Both the position numbers and the translations under genes were made by a program. A model generated the notes under the pieces. That model did not search any database and was not told where the DNA came from. It worked only from the letters and a program-made list of their open reading frames with translations. DNA of 64,000 nt from Nemophila menziesii (lineage: Eukaryota; Streptophyta; Magnoliopsida; Boraginales; Hydrophyllaceae), in NCBI GenBank assembly GCA_029959085.1, contig JARWIR010000001.1, forward strand, positions 15,925,730 to 15,989,729, read 5' to 3'. Shown here piece after piece: positions 1 to 9,424 of the stretch (within the stretch, counting starts at the first letter, position 1; each line of letters begins with the position of its first letter).

Positions 1-1600
1 CGTAGTTCCCATCTTTTGAATAAGGCCATATGAATCTATCTTTAGTATCAATCTCTTTGATCTTTGTTCTTTTTATCAAGTTTATAATTGGTTCTTGGAA
101 AAGGTTATCCAAAATTTCGAGATTCCATTCCTCCTTTCCTTCCTTCATTAGTTCATTTACTTTTATAATGTTCGATCCTTTTGGTCTCTCTAATTTCCAT
201 TCTGTGTCTATCCATTTTTCATTCCATATATCCGTATCCTTACCATCACCTATTTTTTTTATTCCGTGTTTTCTGATAAAGTCTCTTCCTTCCATTATGC
301 TTGCCCAACTCCATGTCCTACTTTGTTTAACTTTACAAGATAAAAAACTTGATTTATTAAAATATATACCTTTGAGGAGTCTAGCTGCCAGGTTGGTTGG
401 ATTATGCATTATTCTCCAAGCTTGAGCCGCCAATAGAACTGTGTTCATTTTTTTGAAATCTTTAAAGCCGAGTCCCCCGATAATTTTATTCACCGTTATT
501 TTTTCCCATGCAACCCAGTGAATCCTATTTCGTTCACCTGAATTCCACCAAAAATTAGAAATAGCTGAGATAAGTTTATTACAAAAATTAATAGGAAAGG
601 AAAAGATGGACATGTAATAATTTGGAATAGCTTGAAGGATTGCTTTAATGAGCACTTCTTTGCCCCCTTCCGATAGGAGTTTAGCTTTCCAGCCTTCTGT
701 ATTTTTAAACACCTTTTTTGCTATCCATTCAAGAGATTCTACCTTTGACCTTTTATGACATAATGGAATTCCCAAGTAAAATCCCAAATCCTCCGTTTCT
801 TTAATATCCATTCTTTTTGTTACTAGTTCTTTGATCTCCTCTGTTGTTTCTTTACTAAAAATGATAGCCGATTTATTAAAGTTAATTGCCTGTCCTGATC
901 CCTCGCAATATATATCCAAACATTCCTTGAAAGAATCAATATCAGATTCATCTAAATTTAAGAAGAAAAGAGAGTCATCTGCAAACAATAGGTGAGATAT
1001 TATAGGGCAGTTTCTATTAATTATGATTCCACTAAAGAATTTGTTACTAACAAAATGATCAACAATACTGATAAGGGACTCTGTCATAATAGAAAAAAGG
1101 AAAGGTGAAAGAGGATCTCCTTGCCTGAGTCCCCTTTCTGGTTTAAAATTGTCTAGTCTCTCTCCATTGATGTTAATATAAAAGGATACTGAAGTGATAC
1201 AGTTTCTTATCCATTCAATCCATTTATCGCAAAACCCAAGTTTACTTAAAACTTTAAATAAGAAGATCCATCTTACCTGATCATAGGCTTTTGCCATGTC
1301 TATTTTGATTGCCGCCAAATTTTTCTTATTTTTTCGCTTTCTACTCATAAAGAAAGATATCTCTTGAGCAATTAGTATGTTGTCCTGTATGGCTCGGCCT
1401 TTGATAAAAGCTGATTGTGTGGGTGAGATAATTTTATCCATGATTTCTCTTAATCGATTGGAAAGAATTTTCGTAATAATTTTATAAATAAAGTTGACGC
1501 ATGAAATAGGTCTGAAGTCCCCTAAATTTTCTTGTGTAAGTCCTTTCGGGATCAGCGTGATAAGTGTATCGTTAATAGTTTCCACCGATTGATTATTTTC
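1..1600 (-). pseudogene. LINE A ORF2, reverse transcriptase part (second frame)
   Basis: This is the continuation of ORF2 after the frameshift. Reading the minus strand from 1600 I see the normal RT series in order: a DFRPISCVNFIYKII block, QSAFIKGRAIQDNILIAQE, KIDMAKAYDQVRW, GLRQGDPLSPFLFSI, and the catalytic box LLFADDSLFF near 970-1000. These are followed by YLGIPL and the conserved stretch after the thumb (GGLGFKDFKKMN near 440-480). The last codons before the window edge read IWPYSKDGNY, the usual block before the RT zinc-binding domain. The codon phase is the same at 1600, 478 and 4, and I saw no stop, so about 530 codons are open. It copies element RNA at the nicked target. It is labelled a pseudogene only because it is out of frame with the endonuclease part. 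Confidence 0.85.
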
Positions 1601-3050
1601 AAAAAAAATCCATAACGACCTGTATCACATCATTTTTAATTATTTCCCAGAATTCTTTATAAAACTTACCATTTAATCCATCCGGGCCTGGAGCTTTTGA
1701 TGCTGATAATTCCATAACAGCTCTTTCTATCTCTTCAGTACTCGGTTTTTTTGTTAAATCTTTATTCATATCATCCGTGACACGTGGTGAAATAAATTCA
1801 ACTGCTTTCTTCATTGCTTCATCTTCACCCCCTTTTTCTTTAAAAAGATTCTTATAAAATTCTTGGAAATTTCCTTTTATATTTTCTAAATCATCTGTCC
1901 AATTGCCTTCCTTGTCTTTAATTCTATTAATTCTGTTAAGTTTCCTTCTCTTAATAGTAGCTAAATGAAAATATTTTGTATTTTTATCCCCGTAGACGAG
2001 CCAATTAAGTCTGGCTCTATCACACCAGTATTTTTCTTCTTTCTCATATTCTTTTTTTATTTTTTCTTTGATAGTGTGTTCTTCATCAGTAGTATCCCTA
2101 TCTATTATGTTATTAAGTTTTATAAGTTTATCTTGGAGTTTTTTGATGGTAATTTCATGGTTTTTAAAATTTTTTCCACTCCAAATGCTAAGTTCTTTTT
2201 TAGTATACTCACGTTTCTTAATGAAGTTTGGTATAGGGCTATTATATTTAGGGATAGGCCAACTATCTTCTATAATTTTTTTGCAATTCTCATTATCCAA
2301 CCATCTAGTTTCGAATTTAAATTGTTTCTTCCTTATTTTCATATCAAAATCATAATAAAGGATTAAAGGAGAGTGATCCGACCCTATAGCTGGAGGGATG
2401 TGTATAAGTGATCTCGGAAAACGTTCCATCCATTCGTATGTTGCTAGTCCTCTATCAATTCTTGTCTTGACATTCTTCTCACCTTCCATCCTATTGGACC
2501 AGGTAAAAAAACAACCATTAGAGTTAATTTCCGCAAGAGAGTTATTACTAGTAAAATCAATAAAAGCATTTATATGATCCATATTGGCCTTATTCTTGCT
2601 GTTTTTTTCTGTAATATTAAGAATTTCATTGAAATCTCCTATAACTATCCAGGGTTCTGTGAAGCTTTCGCCCCATTTCGTAATTTCCTTCCAAGTATCT
2701 AATCTTTGTTTGAAATCATTTGGAGCATGAATAAACACCATGTAATAAGCAAAAGAAAGTTCATTAATACGAGCGATAATAAAGGAATTACAACTAAAGA
2801 CAATACTTAAAGGCACATCAAAGTGCCACAAAATTAAGAACCCCCCTGAGTGAAAAGCGCTACCAGTGGGTTCCACAAAAAAAGAGTTTTCATAACCAAA
2901 CCGAGCCAAAACACCTTGAGAGTCCACTTCTCTCAACATCGTTTCGCAAAAAGCCACCACACTAGGTCTATATTGTGCCACCAACGAGCTAGCTTTAGTC
3001 AATGTCAAGGGCGCTCGAAGACCCTGGACATTCCAGAAAAGGGTCGTCAC
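1599..3050 (-). pseudogene. LINE A ORF2, APE-type endonuclease part and start of RT
   Basis: An open frame of 483 codons. The endonuclease motifs are all present in order: FWNVQGL (Asn) at the very start, FCET (Glu), IHAPN, IGDFNEIL (Asp and Asn), FTWSNR, and GSDHSPLIL (Asp and His). The domain nicks target DNA to prime reverse transcription. Downstream come the Lys-rich linker and the RT entry block SKAPGPDGLNGKFYKEFW. The frame ends at a TGA just after a run of eight T (minus strand) at 1601-1608; the RT continues one frame away. The 5' end is unusual. The first codon is GTG at 3050-3048, it follows an in-frame TAA directly, and its G belongs to the last sense codon of ORF1 (stop-start overlap GTGA). 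No ATG exists before the endonuclease motifs. Confidence 0.85.
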
Positions 3051-5470
3051 TTATCCTTTGCGGCTTTTTTGGAGTTGCCGCCTCCATTCTTGATCTCAAA
3101 GACCTCCTCCTCCTCCTCAAATGCATCTGCATACTGGAAATTCATGTCATGATCTTCCCCTCCCCCTTCATAATCCTTCTCAAAATAGTTTTCACTGCTT
3201 TCAAAATTACCCTCTTCCTCCTCTTGAGGTTCAAATTGCGAATCTTCTTCATCATTAACTTTTGAAACACTCCTCATTTCCTTGCCTTTTCCTTTAGGGA
3301 TGTTATTTCTCTCTTCTTCCTCTTTCTCATTCTCCAGAATACTAAATTGATTGTTGTTGACGAAGTCCTCAATGTGGTCAACTACTCTAAGCTTTTTGAA
3401 ATTCCCAGCCATCTTTGAATTAACCTCCCCTTGTCCAGTTTCAATTCGAATTCCTCTAGCTTCTCTTCGTCTCTTTACTGTTTGTTGAGTATTTGAAGAG
3501 GTATCCATGTTTTGATTAGAAGTATTGCTAGAGTTAGCAATATATTTTCCTTTTATTCTCCTCATTTCCTCTTCGAAAGCCATGAGAGCAGCGCGGATAT
3601 TACCTTCATTTCCTTCATCACCTTCTTCATTGATTCCTCGGGTCCTTTTAAAAGCCTCCATTTTTAAAGATGACTCATGTAGTTCATTGCGAAGATCGTG
3701 AATTTGTTTATTCCAGTTCTCCCACTCTTGTTCTTCTTTGTCCTTCTCTTCCTCATTATATCTTTGGTTTCCCACTTTGCTTGTGCTTCCTTTCTTAGTG
3801 TAGTTGAATTTACTAAGGATATCACCTTCTTCTTCATGAATTTGTAGACTTCGAATAGGGTTATTACTCTTGTAGCTCGTACCTGCATCTTTAATGTTTT
3901 TATCATTATAAAAGTAGTTAGTAAACTCCCCGTTATTTTTAATATGTAGGCCATAAATAGGATTAAAAGGGGGAAACTTTGCGACATTATCTATGCTCCA
4001 AGACACTTTTCTGCGTTCATCTATATCCTCCACTTGTTTGATGGTTTTCAATGGACAGTCGCCATATTGATGTCCTATTTTACCACATCTAAAACATAAC
4101 AGTCCCGTATTTTCATATTGAAAGACTACCCAAGCTGGACCTTCCTCTTGATACAAATAAGCTCCAGGGGGAAGGGGGTATTTGGTATTGATCCTTGCAC
4201 GAAATCTTAAAACTTTAACGTCACAGTTCTGTGCAGTAGGGAAATCCACAGCTTCAATTCTGATGAAACATACCTCAAGTGCCTTTACTGTGTCGAGATT
4301 ATTCTGTTTGAAAGCAAGTCCTCTTACTTGAACCCATATTGACGAGTAATCTGTCACCAGATCTTTGAATTCAACCACTAGAGGCCACATGGTCATGCTT
4401 AAGTGAAGTTTTTGATACAACCCTGGTCTCATTTCCCATACTCGCTTGAATTCTTTATCATTAAAAATCTCGAGCTTGAACATATTGTTTTTGACATCTG
4501 ATAATCTGTAGTGCCCTTGTATACCCCATCTGTCCTCAATTAGTTTTCTGAGTTGAACCGCATATATAGGAGAATCCCCTATTGCTCTGATGAGTATTGC
4601 TTTTTCCTCCTTCATACTCTCAGATAGCCTAGCCTTCAATCCAATGTTGATTACCCCAAGTTTACGAGCTTTGTGATCATTGAGGGGAATGATGGGTAAA
4701 GCGTGATGCTCCCTAGTTGCCATAAGAAGACCTGTACTAAAAGTAAACAATAACACGACACAGCAGTAGAAAATAACGAAGTGAGGAGCGTAAGTGTAGA
4801 AAAGGGGTTGGTAGAAAGGATAAGGGAAAGAAATGGGGAAGTAGTAAGGAAGCAGTGTAAGAGGGGGATTAAAGAGTGTGGATAACCAGTCCACCATAAG
4901 AAGTATATATAGGCAGGATGTAGAGACAGCTTCAATCAATTTCTTAGCCACGCTTAAAGATGCTGGTTTGTTACTTCGAGAAATTTGTGTAGTGGAGAGT
5001 CCTAAGCTGTTGTTACCTCTTCTATTAACTCTGCTTTCATTATTACCTATTTCCATAATTGGTTTTGGAACTATCAAATTATGATGACTACCTCTGATAA
5101 ACCAATTATAACGTTTAAATGTAACACGCCAGTATCCGTCGCTTCGCTTCCCCCTTGTAACTTTAGCTTTTGCCTTTTTAATCTCTGCATAGAAAGAAAA
5201 ACCAACGAAAAAAAGAAAATAATTAAATTTCTTCTTTACCTCGGGACTAGATGAGATTTGGTTAGTAGCGAAACTAGCTTCGAAGAGTTTAATCGACGGC
5301 TCCTTCTTTATTCGAAAAACCCCATCATTAATTTCGATTTCCACACTTTCATTGCAGGTTAAGGCTAGTTCAGTGGTTTTTCTTCCTTCCCGATTTGATT
5401 TGTTCTTCCCCAAAATGAAAAAAGTAAACCCTATTCGTAACCCTAAATCCCCATCTGACGAAACCCCCAT
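3047..5470 (-). CDS. LINE A ORF1, DUF4283 / zinc-knuckle nucleic-acid-binding protein
   Basis: The frame is open from an ATG at 5470 (807 codons). The frame itself extends to a GTG at 5527. The recognisable ORF1 begins at a second ATG at 4723, giving a 558-residue protein of normal size for plant LINEs. It opens with MATREHHALPIIPL, then a DUF4283-like RNA-binding region (KLIEDRWGIQGHY, then FKRVWEMRPG), and a CCHC knuckle, CFRCGKIGHQYGDC, near 4070-4110. The C-terminal half is Glu/Lys-rich and polar. ORF1 proteins coat element RNA. The 249 codons upstream of 4723 are also stop-free. They include a basic segment (GYWRVTFKRYNWFIRGSHHN) and then some 65 mostly hydrophobic residues, which may be translated 5' leader and not protein. 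The stop overlaps the first codon of ORF2 by four bases. Confidence 0.75.
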   Translation of the reverse strand: MGVSSDGDLGLRIGFTFFILGKNKSNREGRKTTELALTCNESVEIEINDGVFRIKKEPSIKLFEASFATNQISSSPEVKKKFNYFLFFVGFSFYAEIKKAKAKVTRGKRSDGYWRVTFKRYNWFIRGSHHNLIVPKPIMEIGNNESRVNRRGNNSLGLSTTQISRSNKPASLSVAKKLIEAVSTSCLYILLMVDWLSTLFNPPLTLLPYYFPISFPYPFYQPLFYTYAPHFVIFYCCVVLLFTFSTGLLMATREHHALPIIPLNDHKARKLGVINIGLKARLSESMKEEKAILIRAIGDSPIYAVQLRKLIEDRWGIQGHYRLSDVKNNMFKLEIFNDKEFKRVWEMRPGLYQKLHLSMTMWPLVVEFKDLVTDYSSIWVQVRGLAFKQNNLDTVKALEVCFIRIEAVDFPTAQNCDVKVLRFRARINTKYPLPPGAYLYQEEGPAWVVFQYENTGLLCFRCGKIGHQYGDCPLKTIKQVEDIDERRKVSWSIDNVAKFPPFNPIYGLHIKNNGEFTNYFYNDKNIKDAGTSYKSNNPIRSLQIHEEEGDILSKFNYTKKGSTSKVGNQRYNEEEKDKEEQEWENWNKQIHDLRNELHESSLKMEAFKRTRGINEEGDEGNEGNIRAALMAFEEEMRRIKGKYIANSSNTSNQNMDTSSNTQQTVKRRREARGIRIETGQGEVNSKMAGNFKKLRVVDHIEDFVNNNQFSILENEKEEEERNNIPKGKGKEMRSVSKVNDEEDSQFEPQEEEEGNFESSENYFEKDYEGGGEDHDMNFQYADAFEEEEEVFEIKNGGGNSKKAAKDK

Positions 5471-5527
5471 TCCAAGATGGAGGATCAAGGAGACGTGAAG
5501 CAAGAAATCACACGCGAGATTCAACAC

Positions 5528-6320
5528 CCGCTGTGATGATTATCTAGAGTAGATCTAAGATTTTCGGCGAAGAAATCGTGTTCAAGAAGAAGAGAGAGGA
5601 GAGAGCGTTTTTAGGAGAGAGAAGCACAAGATTTTTAAAACAAGTAATTGATTTGAGCGAATATCTACTAATTAATAAAATGAATTTGTTTCAATAGGAA
5701 ATCTTTTCAATTGAAAAGATATTTGTAAAACTGGGATTATGGTTAATGAAGACAAATGAGAATTTAAGTCTTAAATAGCCGGTCAACGTGCGAATAATTA
5801 AAAAAAAATCTTAAAAGCTAACTTTGATTAAAAGATTAACAAAGTAATTGTGTAATATATTAATTTGATTTGAGAAAAAACACATGTCCAAATTATGGAC
5901 ATACACTATTCTAATTATAATCTATTAATAAAATAACTTAAAATAATATTTTTAAATATATTTAACCTAAAAATAATATTTCTAAAATATTTAGCCAAAA
6001 AATAAAATGACTCTTTCAACACTCTCTACATGGAAGTCCAAAAACGAATTTTTTTCATATTTCATTATCTTGCTTTTTTGAATTATACGAAAGGTTGCGT
6101 CCAACAAAAAAAAAAAATTATACGAAAGGTTACAGATAACCTACATGACCGTTGGTAGTCCAAGGAAAACTTTTTTAGATAGTCTTGTAAATGTACCGCA
6201 AGGGTAAATCATAAGTTGAATACTCTTTTGACTCACATTTCAAAATAATAAACAAACCAATCCCAATATTATAATAATAATATGTTCCACAAGAAAAGTT
6301 GTATGCATTAATAAAAAGAA
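5528..6320. other. Intergenic spacer between LINE A and helicase gene
   Basis: Very AT-rich sequence. The left part (to about 5640) may be the 5' leader of LINE A: it is purine-rich on the plus strand, with GAGAGAGGAGAG-type repeats. The short phrase ATTATACGAAAGGTT occurs twice (near 6077 and 6118). The last part, below 6320, is the 3' UTR side of the helicase gene. No coding signal seen. Confidence 0.5.
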
Positions 6321-8745
6321 TCAAAGTAAACCAGCCTTCTTGAGTGCGTCTTCAAAGTCGCTCTCACTCTTCCACGATGGCACCTACAAATGTTAAAATT
6401 AGTCTTCAAGTTCCATGTGCAAAACAAAGACTAAAAAGAATTAATTAATTAATTTACCACAAGTATTTCACTTTTGAAGTGGTTCTCTATCTTGGACATC
6501 AACACATCGTCTCTTTCATCACATAAGTTGAAAACAGCACCTGTACCGTACATGAGTTAACAAACATTAACAATACATTTTTCCAAATACAAACTTATGA
6601 CCTTTATATAATAAACATCACTAGAAAAATTACCTTTGCGACCAAAACGACCAGCTCTACCAACCCGATGAAGGTAAACCTCATAGTCAGGCTCCGAACG
6701 ATTGTCATGTTGGACCGGCAGATTATAATTAACAACCAGATTCACCTGTCCAATATTTAAAAAATAAATAAATAATGAATTTATACAAGAGTGAAGATAT
6801 AACAGGACATACCCTTGATTGGTCAAATCCACGAGAAAGGAGATCAGTTGCTATAAGTACTTGAGTATATCCTTCTTTAAACTCCTTAATAATCTTGTCC
6901 CTATCTTCTTGCTTAAGGGCACCTTGAATAGTGGTCACTTCATATCCATAATCAACTAATGATTTGTGCAAAGTAGCAGCACTTTGCCTTGTTCTAACAA
7001 AGATAATAGTCTGCCCTACCTTGTCCCCTAGTTCAAGAATTCTGTCTTTAATTACCATCACCTTTGTGAGTTCATCAGGACAGGACACCCTGAATTGCTT
7101 TACAGACTCCAAGGATAATTCTTCCTTCTTCACAAACATCTGATTGAATTCTTTCACGAATATATCTTTCACAATTTTATCCACAAAAGACAGAACAGCA
7201 TCATTAAATGTGGCAGAAAATAGTAGCACCTGTAAAGCAGGTAATAGTTGTAGCTCACAAATAACAAACTTTCCAATAATAATAAAATATAATTAACCTG
7301 GCAATCAGGACTGCTTTTAAGAATTGACTTCATGATAGTTATGGAGTCATCTTTGAAACCACCCTGCATTATAATAACAAATAATGAGACATCATATTCC
7401 ATCAAACCAGTGGCATCAAAACATTTTACCTCTGCCAACATTTGATCTGCTTCATCAAAAACAAGAATCTTCATAAAACCCATGCCCAGTTTTTTTGCTG
7501 TTGACCATTTTTTAATAGTGCCAGGTGTGCCAATTACTATTTGTGCAGTAATTGGTTGCATTTTGTTTACAGGTATGTAACTGTTACTATCTGAAGGGAT
7601 TGCTAATACTGAGGTTATCCCTGTGTACTTTCCCATCTTCAGTAGTACTTCCATGTTCTACATCAATAATCACTAACTATAATTAATGTCACATCAATTT
7701 GAATACTAACATCTATTTGCAGATACAAACCTGCATTGCTAATTCTCTGGTGGGACAAATACATAGAGCTTGAGGAGCACCAAGTTTTGGATCAACACGG
7801 CTCAACATACCAAGCACAAAACAAGTAGTCTTTCCAGATCCATTGTGAGCTTGAGCTATTAAATGTTTGTGTGGTGGAGCCAAAATCATTGGTAAACTAA
7901 TTTCTTGGATTTTCGAAGGTCTCTCAAATTGCATCTCAACGTATAAACCCTTTATCAACTCTGGGCTTAAATTCAATTCCTCAAATGTCTTTGCTGATGT
8001 ATATGGTGTATTACCAGCAGTTACCTGTCAACAACAATTTACCCTGAATTAGTCCCAACACATAATCAAATACAAATATATGTATAATCACACATAATCT
8101 CACATGAAACCTGAATGCAGAATTAGCAAAAATCCAACTCAAAAACACTAAAGATCTATATCAGTGTGCATTTAATTAATAAAGAAAGCACCAAAAATTA
8201 GAGCTCTTCAACGTAATCAAGAAAAGTAAAATTAGTCAACCTGTTAATTGAGTGACTACACATTAAATCGTAATTTGAATCTAAGGAACAAAAAACTAAG
8301 CATTGGTATAAACTTCAATTTTAACAAATGTACAACTGCTCATAGTTAAATATCAATTCCAATTAAGTGATCAATTAATTCAAGATAATTTACAGCTACA
8401 GCCTAAATAGAGCAATTTCAGGTCTTGAAACAGATCTATAGATACACATATATATAGGATTGTAAAGAGTGAATTGCTTACGGCTTCTATTCTTGAGTCA
8501 TCTGGATCGTCAAGAGAGTCAAACTTTCTACTTTCCTTTGAGTCGTCTATGGTCAAAGAATCGAGGTCGGGCTCTGGATCGTCCTCCTCATCCGCCCACA
8601 TTTTTCTCTCTGCTGGCTTTACCTCTGCCGTAGAGGTGGAACTAGAGGTAGTGGTCGTGATAGTATCAGCTGCTGCAGTGGCAGGAGTGGTGTCGGTGGT
8701 GGTGGAAGTAGCATCAGACACGGGGGCGGGTGTGTTATCGGCCAT
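6321..8745 (-). CDS. LOS4: DEAD-box ATP-dependent RNA helicase, Dbp5/LOS4 (RH38) type
   Basis: Eight exons read on the minus strand: 8745-8482, 8024-7731, 7657-7430, 7363-7298, 7229-6813, 6745-6634, 6540-6458 and 6383-6321. They join in frame with GT-AG introns to 508 codons. The start is the first ATG after a TATA box. An acidic, Thr/Ser-rich N-terminus (about 88 residues) precedes the core. Motifs by residue: Q-motif region FERPSKIQ near 121-128, AHNGSGKT 147-154, PTREL 179-183, DEAD 254-257, SAT 289-291, TIIFVRT near 358, [10 protein letters not shown] 411-420, HRVGRAGR 449-456. The C-terminus ends in KKAGLL. Dbp5-family helicases remodel mRNPs at the nuclear pore, stimulated by Gle1 and inositol hexakisphosphate; the Arabidopsis member LOS4 affects mRNA export and cold or heat tolerance. 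Motif V has Ser where ARG is usual. The family call is firm; orthology to LOS4/RH38 is inferred from the motif pattern and length. Confidence 0.95.
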
Positions 8746-8789
8746 CGCTAGCTTTAATACGTACGTATGTGTATGGTGTATGTACGGAT

Positions 8790-8806
8790 GGATATATATA
8801 TATAAA
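8790..8806 (-). promoter_or_regulatory. TATA-box region of the helicase gene
   Basis: On the minus strand a CCTTTATATATATATATCC stretch lies about 45-60 bases before the ATG at 8745. This is a typical plant TATA box giving a short 5' UTR. The gene start is supported by this box and by the absence of an earlier in-frame ATG in the likely transcript. Confidence 0.55.
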
Positions 8807-8829
8807 GGTGTGAGCGTATAGAACAAGCA

Positions 8830-9424
8830 GGTTAAACCGACTGCAAAGCTTACGGAGGAAGGACACCAGCAGGGGTTAGGGGTTGCGTTTTATGTAAGCT
8901 GTAGAAGTAATTTTTTTTAATTTTGTTATTTACTGCATCAATCATATTCTTTGTTTCCTTCTATTCTTGTAAACAAACAAAAATACTCTTAATGGAAAAA
9001 ATGACTTTGTTTTTTTTGTTCAAATACTATTTTCGACCAAAAATTTAAAGAAAAAAGGATTAAATACCTATGTATTTGGATCCCATGGTCCATAGTAGTA
9101 TATTTTTTTAATCAAAAACGTAATATTAAAATAGATCGAGATTCAATTATTATAATATTTCAAGTTAAAAGTCTAGTTAATTAGGTAGAGAGAAAAGTCA
9201 TTCACTAACTAAACAAATATTATATAACTTTTGTTTTGCCACCCAACAACAATGTTGTTATTCATTCTTAAGACAAGCGAAAAAAAAATATTACACGAAC
9301 TTTCAAATAATTAATTTCGACTAAACAATTACATAATTTTTTAAAGGTTTTAGAACTTGGGTCATTGACGACTTGTATAATATTAGCACAATTATTCTAA
9401 TTTTAGAAGAAGGGTCTTTGAAAA
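8830..9424. other. Intergenic, AT-rich
   Basis: Upstream region of the helicase gene followed by AT-rich sequence with no ORF, no terminal repeats and no recognisable element that I could find. Confidence 0.4.

Larger units (their letters stand above)
1..5527 (-). mobile_element. LINE retrotransposon A (plant L1-like), nearly intact, cut by window start
   Basis: A non-LTR retrotransposon read on the minus strand. From right to left it holds ORF1 (nucleic-acid-binding protein with a CCHC knuckle), an APE-type endonuclease, and a reverse transcriptase that is still open at the first base of the window. The order ORF1-endonuclease-RT is that of plant L1 elements. Apart from one homopolymer frameshift near 1601-1608 and the missing ATG of ORF2, all catalytic motifs I looked for are present, so the copy is recent compared with the two other LINEs in the window (9.4-11.2 kb and 27.8-33.2 kb). 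The 3' end, with any RNase H domain, poly(A) tail and target duplication, lies outside the window. The 5' end is somewhere right of 5470 and cannot be placed, because no target duplication is available. Confidence 0.9.

Noticed and set aside
3059..3075. A run of six A (minus strand) just before the ORF1 stop as a -1 ribosomal frameshift site into ORF2.
   Set aside because: After a -1 slip there the ORF2 frame meets TAA at 3053-3051 before any ORF2 coding, and the codon phase does not fit the usual slippery heptamer.
8386..8481. Read-through of helicase exon 1 beyond 8482.
   Set aside because: A GTAAGC donor follows GCC at 8481, and the next exon at 8024 continues the protein in phase with the family sequence.
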